Assembly (NCBI GenBank): GCA_963664365.1
Contig: OY761144.1
Span: 868,001 to 932,000 of the forward strand
Length of the DNA stretch: 64,000 nucleotides
Reading direction: 5' to 3'
From: VXRN01 sp963664365
GTDB taxonomy: Bacteria > Chloroflexota > Dehalococcoidia > Lucifugimonadales > UBA1123
The notes under the pieces were generated by a model. The model saw only the letters and a list, made by a program, of their open reading frames with translations. It ran no database searches and had not been told where the DNA came from. This document shows, in pieces, positions 57,627 through 64,000 of this stretch; position 1 is the first letter of the stretch; each line of letters opens with the position of its first letter. Position numbers and translations under genes: made by a program.

Positions 57627-59024
57627 CTAGGCGAATTGGTACTCGCGGGTGGCGACTATTAGCTGGAGTAGCTCGGCGACGCGCCTTGCGGACTCCGCCT
57701 CGTTGTCTTCGTCCCAAGAGAGGTTTCCGTGGATCGCGGCGTGGTTCACTAGCTCTGCCCTGGTCTCGTCTTCGACCTCCACCGGGCCGAGCAGGTCGAG
57801 GCAGGCGTCCACCACGGAGCGCGGGGACGTTTCCGATTCTTTCACGCGCTCGATTATGCGCCTGACGCCAGGGCGGTCGGGCTGGCCCATCATGTCGGCG
57901 ACGAAGTTGGCGCGCTTCATCAGCGAGCCGCTGTTGATCCACTCGACGCCCGAATGCCAGCCCTCCACGCTTGGCGGATTCAGAAGTTCCTGGCCCATGT
58001 ACGAGATGTGGTTGGAGTAGTCGAACGTATCGGGGCCGGGAAGTTCGCCGCCCCCGACCATCCTGAGAGCGCCGATCACGACCTCGGTCGGGTTCTTGAC
58101 CTTGGTGAACCGGGACTGCTTGAAGAAGTCGGAGTGGAACAGCACTCTCAGCGTGTGGCGCATGTTGAAGTCCGACTCGGACAGCGCGCCCGCGATCGTG
58201 TCTATCGCGGCCTGGTCTCGCGGCGGCGTCTCGGACCACGCCGGGACCTGCACCTCGTCGGCGACGAAGAAGCTGTACAGGTGCCGGGCGATGAAACTGG
58301 CGGTGGCGGGCTGATCGAGGATGATGTCTATTACGTCTTCGCCGTCGAACCTGCCCGTGTGACCCAGGAACGTCTTCTCGCCGTCGTCGTGGTCGTCTTC
58401 GCGGTACTCGAAATACCAGTCCCAGCGGCCCATGTGGAAGCGGGGCAGCTTGGGCGTCATCGACCACCCGGTGAAGGCGCGGGAGCACTCGTACACGTCC
58501 TCCTCGGTGTAGTTGCCCACGCCCATCGTGAACAGTTCCAGTAGTTCGCGGCCCCAGTTCTCGTTGACCGCCGTCGCGTGGTTCTCTTGGTTGTCCAGCC
58601 AGAACAGCATGGCGGGGTTCCTGGCGACCTCGATCAGCAGGTCCTTGTACCTGCCGAGACCCTTCTCGCGGAACAGGTCGATCATGTCTATGATCTCGTC
58701 GTAGTGGTCCACCTTGGAGACGCCTGTGGCGAATATCTGGTGCCAGAAGAGGCACATCTTCTCCTGGAGCGGCGCACGAGTGTTGATCATCCTCCAGACC
58801 CAGCCGGACTGTCCTACGCCGTTGAGGGTTCCGGGCTTCCACTGGAGATGGTAGTAGCGCAGGAACTCGTAGATGTCCACCGGCTCCTGGCGTTCGGGGT
58901 GGAGAAGCTCTTCGACCGTGGCGTCGTAGCCGCGCGCGACTCTCGCTTCCAGTTCGTCTCTTGACGCTCCGAATCCGGCCCTTCGCATCAGGTGGGCCAT
59001 CAGGGCTAGGTCGTCGTTTGGCAT
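57627..59024 (-). CDS. DUF1800 protein, copy 2
   Basis: The 465-residue DUF1800 protein has LMRRAGFGASRDELEARVAR, FWHQIFATGVSKVDHYDE, MLFWLDNQENHATAVNENWG, LLELFTMGVGNYTEEDVYEC, SRAFTGWSM and VEGWHSGVEWINSGSLMKR, all paralleling copy 1. It is the 5' gene of the four-gene minus-strand cluster. Function unknown; the conserved His, Asn and Trp residues suggest a metal- or ligand-binding pocket. Confidence 0.88.
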   Translation of the reverse strand: MPNDDLALMAHLMRRAGFGASRDELEARVARGYDATVEELLHPERQEPVDIYEFLRYYHLQWKPGTLNGVGQSGWVWRMINTRAPLQEKMCLFWHQIFATGVSKVDHYDEIIDMIDLFREKGLGRYKDLLIEVARNPAMLFWLDNQENHATAVNENWGRELLELFTMGVGNYTEEDVYECSRAFTGWSMTPKLPRFHMGRWDWYFEYREDDHDDGEKTFLGHTGRFDGEDVIDIILDQPATASFIARHLYSFFVADEVQVPAWSETPPRDQAAIDTIAGALSESDFNMRHTLRVLFHSDFFKQSRFTKVKNPTEVVIGALRMVGGGELPGPDTFDYSNHISYMGQELLNPPSVEGWHSGVEWINSGSLMKRANFVADMMGQPDRPGVRRIIERVKESETSPRSVVDACLDLLGPVEVEDETRAELVNHAAIHGNLSWDEDNEAESARRVAELLQLIVATREYQFA

Positions 59025-59107
59025 GGACCGCTCTCCCTGCTTGGTCGTTCCATCGGATTATATTATCCGACCGCGCGGTAGGCAAACTTAGGTGGTGGGT
59101 TGAACTT

Positions 59108-59130
59108 GTGTCAGATTGGTAGGCGTCGAA
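59108..59130. repeat. Fragment of the two-gene module
   Basis: GTGTCAGATTGGTAGGCGTCGA matches the 3' end of the 39-residue gene at 28586-28607 with one mismatch. It suggests a third, mostly lost, copy of the module. Confidence 0.5.
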
Positions 59131-59276
59131 TCTAACGCAATGGCGCAAGGACACAAAGGGGCGCTAAGGGTTGTCTGAACTGTGATTTTTGTGATTGGGG
59201 TGATTTCGCTGATTTTGGGCGGGCGCTAAAGTCGGGCTGCGGGTTTTGGGATGGTCGGGGCTGGCGTTCAGGGATT

Positions 59277-59612
59277 TTAGATTTCTCGCTGCGCTCGAAA
59301 TGACAGTGGGGGCGCTCGAAATGAGAGAGGGTGCGGGCGGGACGCCCGCGCTCCCAGGGTGGTTAGACCCAGATTTTTAGGGGGATTCGTTCTATCATCA
59401 GTTCGGTAATGGCGTGGACTAGGGCATCGGCGCGGTCGGGGGATTGGGAGGGGCCGGGCGTGGAGGGGCCAATAGTGTTTGAGCCTGAGGGAGTCGTGTT
59501 CGTCGAGGGCGCGCCGGTAGGCGCGGACGGCGGCCACACGCTGGTCGCGCGGAAGCCGGCTCAGCTCGTCTATGATCTCAGATAGCAGGTCGTCAGCGGT
59601 TAGTTTCGTCAT
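59277..59612 (-). CDS. Second gene of duplicated two-gene module, copy 2 (111 residues)
   Basis: The N-terminal ~32 residues (LLSEIIDELSRLPRDQRVAA) correspond to the 39-residue protein at 28573. The rest is low-complexity Pro/Arg/His and ends in LSFRAQREI, which is translated from an intergenic GATTTCTCGCTGCGCTCGAA repeat, so the C-terminus has run on into repeat DNA. The ATG overlaps the partner stop (ATGA). Function unknown. Confidence 0.5.
   Translation of the reverse strand: MTKLTADDLLSEIIDELSRLPRDQRVAAVRAYRRALDEHDSLRLKHYWPLHARPLPIPRPRRCPSPRHYRTDDRTNPPKNLGLTTLGARASRPHPLSFRAPPLSFRAQREI
59333..59349. repeat. GC-rich hairpin repeat GCGGGCG-CGCCCGC (copy 2)
   Basis: The same GTGCGGGCG..ACGCCCGCGCTCC string as at 30524-30540, here within the extended 3' part of the 111-codon frame. 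Confidence 0.5.
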
Positions 59613-60532
59613 GGGTCAGGCGGTTTGTCGTCATCTTCGTGGTCGTCTGAGTGTGACGGGTAGATCTCCTTGTGCTTCCGCCGGCGGCGTTCTTCGATTT
59701 CGGGCCACTGCTTTTGGCGTTCGTATCGCAGGTTGATCTCTTCCCAGAACGAGGCGGCTTCCTCTGCCGCTACCTCGGGAGGCATAACGTAGTCTTCGGG
59801 CGGCATGTATTTGGATATGTCTATCTTAGGTCGGTTGGGGTCGGGGGTGAGAGTGCCCTCGTCTTTCATGCGCTGGATCTCGGCGCGGGCCCGGGCCACT
59901 TTCACGGGGTCGAGGTATTTGACGGGGCGTCGGTAGGGTTTCTCTTCGGTGGGTTCGGGCCGGGTGAGGGCGCGGCCGGTTCCGAGGATGCGGTCGATCA
60001 GGATGCGGACAGCCCTGACGCGGTGGTATGGCGTGACCTTCGGATAGTCTTCGGACCGGGCGATTTCTTCGAGCGCCTCGCGGATGGTCTGTCCGTTGTT
60101 GGTGATTTCGAGGATGTGGTTTTGGATGGTGAAGTGGATAGTGGATGGTGGAGAGTTTTTAGTGGATTGTGGCGAGTTGGTAGTTGGGGCGGGGCCTAGG
60201 GCCTGGTCCAGGGTGTCTTTGATTTGGGTTACGGGGCGGGGGTTGGCGGCGGGCACCGAGGGCGATTCGCGAATCGCCCCTACGTCGTTGGCGTCGGATT
60301 TGGGGGTTGGGGCCGGGTTGGGGTCGATTTGCTTGGGGGCTTTGCCGAAGCCTCTGTCGGCTAGGATGGTGGCGGCGGCGATGCGGTCGTTGGTGGTGGC
60401 GTTCTGGTCGTTGCCTTGGGCGATGTCGTGTAGGATCTCGATGAGTTCGAGACCGTAGTTGGTGTCCTCGAGGATGGCGTCGGCGAAGTCGAGGGCCGGG
60501 TTAGATGGTGTCTGTTGGGCTGTTTGGGTCAT
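59609..60532 (-). CDS. First gene of duplicated two-gene module, copy 2 (307 residues, unknown)
   Basis: A paralogue of the 301-residue protein at 28689. It shares the N-terminal block (NPALDFADAILEDTNYGLEL, ILADRGFGKAPKQIDPNPAP), the linker with VGAIRESPSVPAANPRPVTQ, the second block (HILEITNNGQTIREALEEIA, YHRVRAVRILIDRILG) and the charged tail ending DDKPPDP. The C-terminal third is the most different. The linker again contains the palindrome-derived and TATCCACTAT-derived stretches. The promoter and the ATGA coupling to the small gene are conserved. Family not recognised. Confidence 0.7.
   Translation of the reverse strand: MTQTAQQTPSNPALDFADAILEDTNYGLELIEILHDIAQGNDQNATTNDRIAAATILADRGFGKAPKQIDPNPAPTPKSDANDVGAIRESPSVPAANPRPVTQIKDTLDQALGPAPTTNSPQSTKNSPPSTIHFTIQNHILEITNNGQTIREALEEIARSEDYPKVTPYHRVRAVRILIDRILGTGRALTRPEPTEEKPYRRPVKYLDPVKVARARAEIQRMKDEGTLTPDPNRPKIDISKYMPPEDYVMPPEVAAEEAASFWEEINLRYERQKQWPEIEERRRRKHKEIYPSHSDDHEDDDKPPDP
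60260..60279. repeat. GGGCGATTC/GAATCGCCC palindrome inside a coding region (copy 2)
   Basis: Identical 20-bp inverted repeat and reading frame (VGAIRESPS) as in the paralogue at 29313-29332. Confidence 0.75.
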
Positions 60533-60600
60533 GGAGTTGTTAGTTTTGGGTTTTTAGTGGATAGTGGATAGTGGATAGTGGGTGTACGACAGTTCTGTTT

Positions 60601-60629
60601 AGAATACATGGTCTTTAGGCTGGTGTCAA
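60601..60629 (-). promoter_or_regulatory. Consensus promoter of two-gene module, copy 2
   Basis: On the minus strand TTGACA (60624-60629) and TATTCT (60601-60606), 17 bp apart, in a block nearly identical to that at 29648-29676. Confidence 0.7.
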
Positions 60630-60842
60630 GGGGTAGAAGCAGGATTTACGGGATTGGGGGATATTCAGGATGGATTGGTGGGTGGATATAGGTTGTCCAC
60701 GAAGGGCACTAAGGGCGCGAAGGGGTTGTTGTGGTTGTCTTGGCCGGGGTTCAGGGATTTTAGATTTCTCGCTGCGCTTGGAATCACTATGGCCTTGTCA
60801 GGCCACATAAGGGGATGAAAACTGCTTAGCATCTAATTCTCA

Positions 60843-60880
60843 ACCCTCACCCTAACCCTCTCCCAGACTTGGGAGAGGGG
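60843..60880. repeat. CCCTCTCCC/GGGAGAGGG repeat, AGACT-loop variant
   Basis: CCCTCACCCTAACCCTCTCC then CAGACTTGGGAGAGGGGATA, followed by TTCGCGCTCGCGCG as after the 35561 copy. Confidence 0.7.
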
Positions 60881-60944
60881 ATATTCGCGCTCGCGCGCGG
60901 GGGAGCCTACTAAAGTGACACAGGCTCGGGTCACGTCGTGTTCT

Positions 60945-60972
60945 TTGCGGGTAGTTGGGCGTGTGCTATACT
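60945..60972 (+). promoter_or_regulatory. Candidate promoter of argJB
   Basis: TTGCGG (60945-60950) and TATACT (60967-60972) with 16-bp spacing, 58 bp before the argJ start. Confidence 0.45.
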
Positions 60973-61030
60973 TCCAACGCTGTTTGGAGGTGTGGCGAAG
61001 GATATTTGGGCGCAGCGCGAGGGTGAGTAG

Positions 61031-62248
61031 ATGTCAGAAGGATACGAACTTATCGAGGACGGGTCGGTGACTTCGCCGAAAGGATTTCGGGCCGGGGGCG
61101 TGTTCGCCGGTCTGAAGACGCCGGGCGAGGGCGTACTGGACCTGGGCATTCTGGTTTCAGACCGGGAGGCGAAAGTCGCGGGCACGTTCAGCACGAATAG
61201 GGTATTGTCGCCTTCGGTTACGGTCAGCAAGGAGCGGCTGGCGGCTGGCGCACCGCGGGGTGTGGTGGCGAACAGCGGCTGCGCGAACTGCGCGGTCGGC
61301 GAGCAGGGGATACTGGACGCGGAGGAGATGACGCGGCTGGCGGCGGACTATGTCGGTCTCGAAGCGGCGGACTTCTTCGTCGCCTCGACGGGGATGATCG
61401 GGGTCGAGCTGCCGATGGCTCTGATTCGGCAGTCGATAGGGAGCATAGACCTGTCGGAGATGGGCGGAGAGGCGTTCGCGCGGTCGATAATGACGACGGA
61501 CACGCGGCCCAAGTACGTCGCGGCAAGTTTCGAGGCGGGAGAGCGGACCATCACGATCGGGGGCGTTGCCAAGGGTGTCGGTATGATACACCCGGACATG
61601 GCGACGATGTTGTCATTCATCACCACGGATGCGGACGTCGATGCGGAGTACCTTCAAACGGCGTTGACCAACGCGGTCAACGCTAGTTTCAACATGATCG
61701 ACGTTGACGGGGACCAGTCCACGAACGACACGGTTCTGCTCTTCGCGAACGGAGCGGCGTGCAATGAAACCATCGATGGGTCGTCCGCAGCAGGCGTGGA
61801 CTTTCAGGAGACGCTGACCGCGGTCTGCACGCACTTGGCGAAAGCTCTTGTGCGGGACGGGGAAGGCGCGGGCCACGTTATAGAGGTGAGCGTAGAGGGG
61901 GCGGAGAGCGAGTCGGACGCGCGGCGGGCGGCGCGGGAGATCTCGTCGTCGAATCTCGTGAAGGCGATGGTTCATGGCCGTGACCCGAATTGGGGCAGGA
62001 TCATGATGGCGGTGGGCAAGAGCGGGATCGAGTTGGACGAGTCGAAGATAGACATATTCATCAACGGAATCCACATCGTCCACGAGGGGAAGGCGATTCC
62101 GTATTTGGCGGACGCGGTGAGCGCGGGCATGGCGGCCGAGGAGGTGGGGTTGAAGGTGGACTTGAACATGGGAGAGGGAAGCGCGACGGCGTGGGGTTCG
62201 GACCTGACGGAAGAGTACGTTACGTTCAACTCGGCCTATTCGACGTAG
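61031..62248 (+). CDS. argJ: Glutamate N-acetyltransferase / amino-acid acetyltransferase (ArgJ)
   Basis: ArgJ transfers the acetyl group from acetylornithine to glutamate, giving a cyclic arginine pathway. The 405-residue precursor self-cleaves at the Ala-Thr bond in KGVGMIHPDMATML (A191/T192), where Thr192 becomes the nucleophile. Other signatures are VANSGCANCAVGEQG, STGMIGVELPM, and FNMIDVDGDQSTNDTVLLFA. Length is normal. It is followed 7 bp later by argB. Confidence 0.96.
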   Translation: MSEGYELIEDGSVTSPKGFRAGGVFAGLKTPGEGVLDLGILVSDREAKVAGTFSTNRVLSPSVTVSKERLAAGAPRGVVANSGCANCAVGEQGILDAEEMTRLAADYVGLEAADFFVASTGMIGVELPMALIRQSIGSIDLSEMGGEAFARSIMTTDTRPKYVAASFEAGERTITIGGVAKGVGMIHPDMATMLSFITTDADVDAEYLQTALTNAVNASFNMIDVDGDQSTNDTVLLFANGAACNETIDGSSAAGVDFQETLTAVCTHLAKALVRDGEGAGHVIEVSVEGAESESDARRAAREISSSNLVKAMVHGRDPNWGRIMMAVGKSGIELDESKIDIFINGIHIVHEGKAIPYLADAVSAGMAAEEVGLKVDLNMGEGSATAWGSDLTEEYVTFNSAYST

Positions 62249-62255
62249 GCGAGAG

Positions 62256-63053
62256 TTGGCCAAGGAGCATCCCACAGATGGGACGATTGTAGTAAAGATA
62301 GGCGGAAGCACTCTCGGAGAGCACGACACGACTCTTGAGGATTTGGTGTCGATGCAGCGGGAGGGTCTGAGCGCGGTCGTGGTGCATGGAGGCGGGAAGG
62401 TCATCACGGAGTGGATGGCGGCTCAGAACGTCAGGCCGGTGTTCAGGAACGGCTTGCGCGTGACGGACGGGGACAGTCTTCGGATCGTTGTGGCGGTGCT
62501 GGCCGGGCTGATAAACAAGGAGTTGGTGGCCGAGTTGTCCTCGATTGGGGGAAGGGCGCTGGGGCTGAGCGGCGCGGACGGCGGGATGCTGACGGCGCGG
62601 GTGAAGGACGCTGATTTGGGCTATGTTGGCGAGGTGGTCTCGGTGAATGAGACGCCGATCAGGTCGGCGCTGGATTCCGGGTTCATTCCCGTCATCGCGC
62701 CGGTCGCGGTGAGTTCAGGGGACGATCCCGTGCATCCCAACTCGCTGCTGAACGTGAATGCAGATACGGTCGCGGGGGAGATCGCGTGCGCGATGGGGGC
62801 CGAGCGGCTGCTGTTCCTGACGGACGTTCCGGGCGTGTTGGACAGAGGTCGGCGGGTGGTGCGTAGGATGACGGCGGCGCAGGCTCGGACGCTAACCAAC
62901 GTGGGCGCCGTATCAGGGGGTATGATTCCAAAGATAGAGGCGTGTTTGCGGGCTTTGAGCAATGGGAGCGTTTCGCAGATAATAGACGGGAGGGAGCCGG
63001 GCGCGCTGCGGCGATGCCTGGATGGGGAGGCGCTTGGGACACGGATTGGGTAG
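62256..63053 (+). CDS. argB: Acetylglutamate kinase
   Basis: ArgB phosphorylates N-acetylglutamate, the second step of arginine synthesis. The 265-residue amino-acid-kinase-fold protein has VVKIGGSTLGEHDTTLEDLV, VVHGGGKVITEWM, GLRVTDGDSLRIVVAVLAG, LGLSGADGGMLTA, NVNADTVAGEIACAM and GVLDRG. The start is the TTG at 62256; no in-frame ATG is near. It is probably one operon with argJ. Confidence 0.95.
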   Translation: MAKEHPTDGTIVVKIGGSTLGEHDTTLEDLVSMQREGLSAVVVHGGGKVITEWMAAQNVRPVFRNGLRVTDGDSLRIVVAVLAGLINKELVAELSSIGGRALGLSGADGGMLTARVKDADLGYVGEVVSVNETPIRSALDSGFIPVIAPVAVSSGDDPVHPNSLLNVNADTVAGEIACAMGAERLLFLTDVPGVLDRGRRVVRRMTAAQARTLTNVGAVSGGMIPKIEACLRALSNGSVSQIIDGREPGALRRCLDGEALGTRIG

Positions 63054-63124
63054 TCTTTAGTGGCTAGTGGTTAGTGAATCGTGGATAGTCGCATGTAAAC
63101 GGAAGTGAGACATGAGGTACGAGA

Positions 63125-64000
63125 ATGGCTGAAGAATTCGGACGGAATGGGGGCGAGCGTGAGCCTCCGATGGATCTTCTGGCGGCAAGTCCGGGCGACA
63201 TCAGGCCGCTCCTGAAGTGGGTGGGGATAATCGCCGGAGTGGTGGTACTGTTCGGGCTGGTTTCGTTCGGCCGGACGGTGTACACGGACCTGCTGTGGTT
63301 CGATTCGCTGGGCCTTCGCCCCATATTCGTAAAGGTCACGGTCACTCGGATCGCTCTGTTCGCGGTGGGCACGTTAGTCGCCGCCGTAGCGCTGGCTGTA
63401 AGCCTGTGGCTGGCCAACAGGCACTCGGCAGGGGAGATAACGCTGCCGGTGCCTGAGGAGGTGACAAACGCGCTTCGGCGGTCGGTGACGCTGGGTTCGA
63501 TAGCGGCGGTGGTCGTTCTGAGCCTGATACTCGGCTCTGTGATGGCGGCGAGGTGGGAGTTGTTCCTGCGGTTCACCAACTCGGCGCCGTTCGGGCAGAA
63601 TGACCCGGTGTACGGGATGGATTTGGGGTTCTACATCTTCAATCTGCCTTTCTACTCTTTTGCGCAGGGGTGGGCGCTTGGGCTGTTCATAGTGGCGCTT
63701 CTGGCGACCATCGCGGTGCATTTCATCAACTACAGTATGCGCGGAATCGGCTATGAGGTGACCGGTCCGAGGCTGGTACATCTCTCGATAATCGCGGCGG
63801 TCATCATGCTGGCGATGGCGGTGGGCCACTGGCTTGACCGGTGGGCGCTGGTGCTTTCAGATAATGGGTACGCCTTTGGAGCGTCTTACACGGACTTGAA
63901 CGCGCGAATGCCGGCCATGCTGATAATGACTATCGTGGCTGCGGCTGCCGCTCTGCTGATGCTGGTCAACATCTACGTTCGGCAGTTCAGGATAGTGGTC
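63125..64000 (+). CDS. UPF0182 family membrane protein, 3' end beyond the window
   Basis: 292 codons of a longer frame. The start at 63125 follows GAGGTACGAG. Hydrophobic helices alternate with short loops. Family hallmarks include TDLLWFDSLGLRPIFVKVTV, FLRFTNSAPFGQNDPVYGMD and LGFYIFNLPFYSFAQGWALG. The visible region covers roughly the first third of the usual ~900 residues, with about seven helices. UPF0182 proteins are integral membrane proteins of unknown function common in Actinobacteria, Cyanobacteria and Chloroflexi. Confidence 0.9.
   Translation, partial: MAEEFGRNGGEREPPMDLLAASPGDIRPLLKWVGIIAGVVVLFGLVSFGRTVYTDLLWFDSLGLRPIFVKVTVTRIALFAVGTLVAAVALAVSLWLANRHSAGEITLPVPEEVTNALRRSVTLGSIAAVVVLSLILGSVMAARWELFLRFTNSAPFGQNDPVYGMDLGFYIFNLPFYSFAQGWALGLFIVALLATIAVHFINYSMRGIGYEVTGPRLVHLSIIAAVIMLAMAVGHWLDRWALVLSDNGYAFGASYTDLNARMPAMLIMTIVAAAAALLMLVNIYVRQFRIVV

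Larger units (their letters stand above)
60533..61030. other. Repeat-rich spacer between the module and argJ
   Basis: About 500 bp without a gene. It holds GGATAGTGGATAGTGGATAG strings, the module promoter, a TTTCTCGCTGCGCTTGGAAT string, the TGGCCTTGTCAGGCCA inverted repeat, a CCCTCTCCC repeat (60843-60880), and the argJ promoter. Confidence 0.6.

Noticed and set aside
57601..59154. 517-codon frame on the minus strand overlapping the DUF1800 gene
   Set aside because: It is an out-of-frame shadow rich in Arg, Pro and Gly; the DUF1800 frame carries the conserved motifs.

Overview
The window looks like a GC-rich chromosomal segment of an uncultured, probably marine, Chloroflexota (SAR202 / Dehalococcoidia-like) bacterium. 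This is inferred from gene content, not from a marker tree. The clues are a nuo operon without nuoE, nuoF and nuoG, an enolase-superfamily dehydratase, a luciferase-like flavin monooxygenase, several SDR and MaoC-type genes, a remnant of a molybdenum hydroxylase, DUF1800 and NHL proteins, a UPF0182 protein, and Chloroflexi-style lipoproteins with charged EKEV/VEVPG repeats. No rRNA, tRNA or CRISPR array was seen.

Layout. 1-2466 (minus) is proB-proA for proline synthesis, divergent from a galactonate-dehydratase-like enzyme (2644-3828). 4248-8923 (minus) holds small membrane or coiled-coil proteins, a frameshifted membrane glycosyltransferase and a four-repeat membrane protein, with a ~150-bp direct repeat at 4453/6431. 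9093-19189 is a nuo (complex I) operon A-B-C-D'-H-I'-J-K-L-M-N. Its membrane arm is intact, but its peripheral arm carries lesions: an N2 cysteine of NuoB is Arg, NuoD keeps only its C-terminal third, and NuoI has lost its second 4Fe-4S motif. Three unrelated small genes sit at gene junctions of this operon. 19253-25258 has a PIG-L deacetylase, a Phd/PIN toxin-antitoxin pair, a GT-C-like glycosyltransferase, HigA pieces, a collapsed molybdenum hydroxylase remnant beside a MOSC protein, and a retropepsin-like protein whose catalytic Asp is His. 25355-28472 has a von Willebrand lipoprotein and a redox cluster (ferredoxin-thioredoxin reductase catalytic subunit plus two glutaredoxin-like proteins). 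28573-30445 has a two-gene unknown module and BrnT/BrnA. 30662-37464 has three SDRs (two lacking the catalytic Lys), CinA/PncC-like, gatC-gatA and two MaoC-type proteins. 37469-42974 has a PHP protein, pyrG, an IS630 element and rho. 43042-51893 has two tandem ~1,140-residue exported surface proteins and three small membrane proteins that share a charged tail. 52001-52607 is an IS66 relic. 52764-59024 has a flavin monooxygenase and a same-strand DUF1800-NHL-NHL-DUF1800 cluster. 59277-60532 is the second copy of the unknown two-gene module. 61031-63053 is argJ-argB, and 63125-end is a UPF0182 membrane protein.

Two themes run through the window. First, genes are repeatedly shortened by internal deletion or truncation (nuoD, nuoI, molybdenum hydroxylase, HigA and PIN stubs, glycosyltransferase, IS66). 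Second, the spacers are full of short repeat families: a GGGGCGATTC..GAATCGCCCC palindrome, a CCCTCTCCC..GGGAGAGGG repeat, and TATCCACTAT and CCTTAGACC strings. Some of these have become coding sequence inside the duplicated two-gene module. The most promising undescribed material is the stripped-down complex I operon with stowaway genes, the module carrying in-frame palindromes, and the surface-protein locus with its shared-tail membrane proteins.
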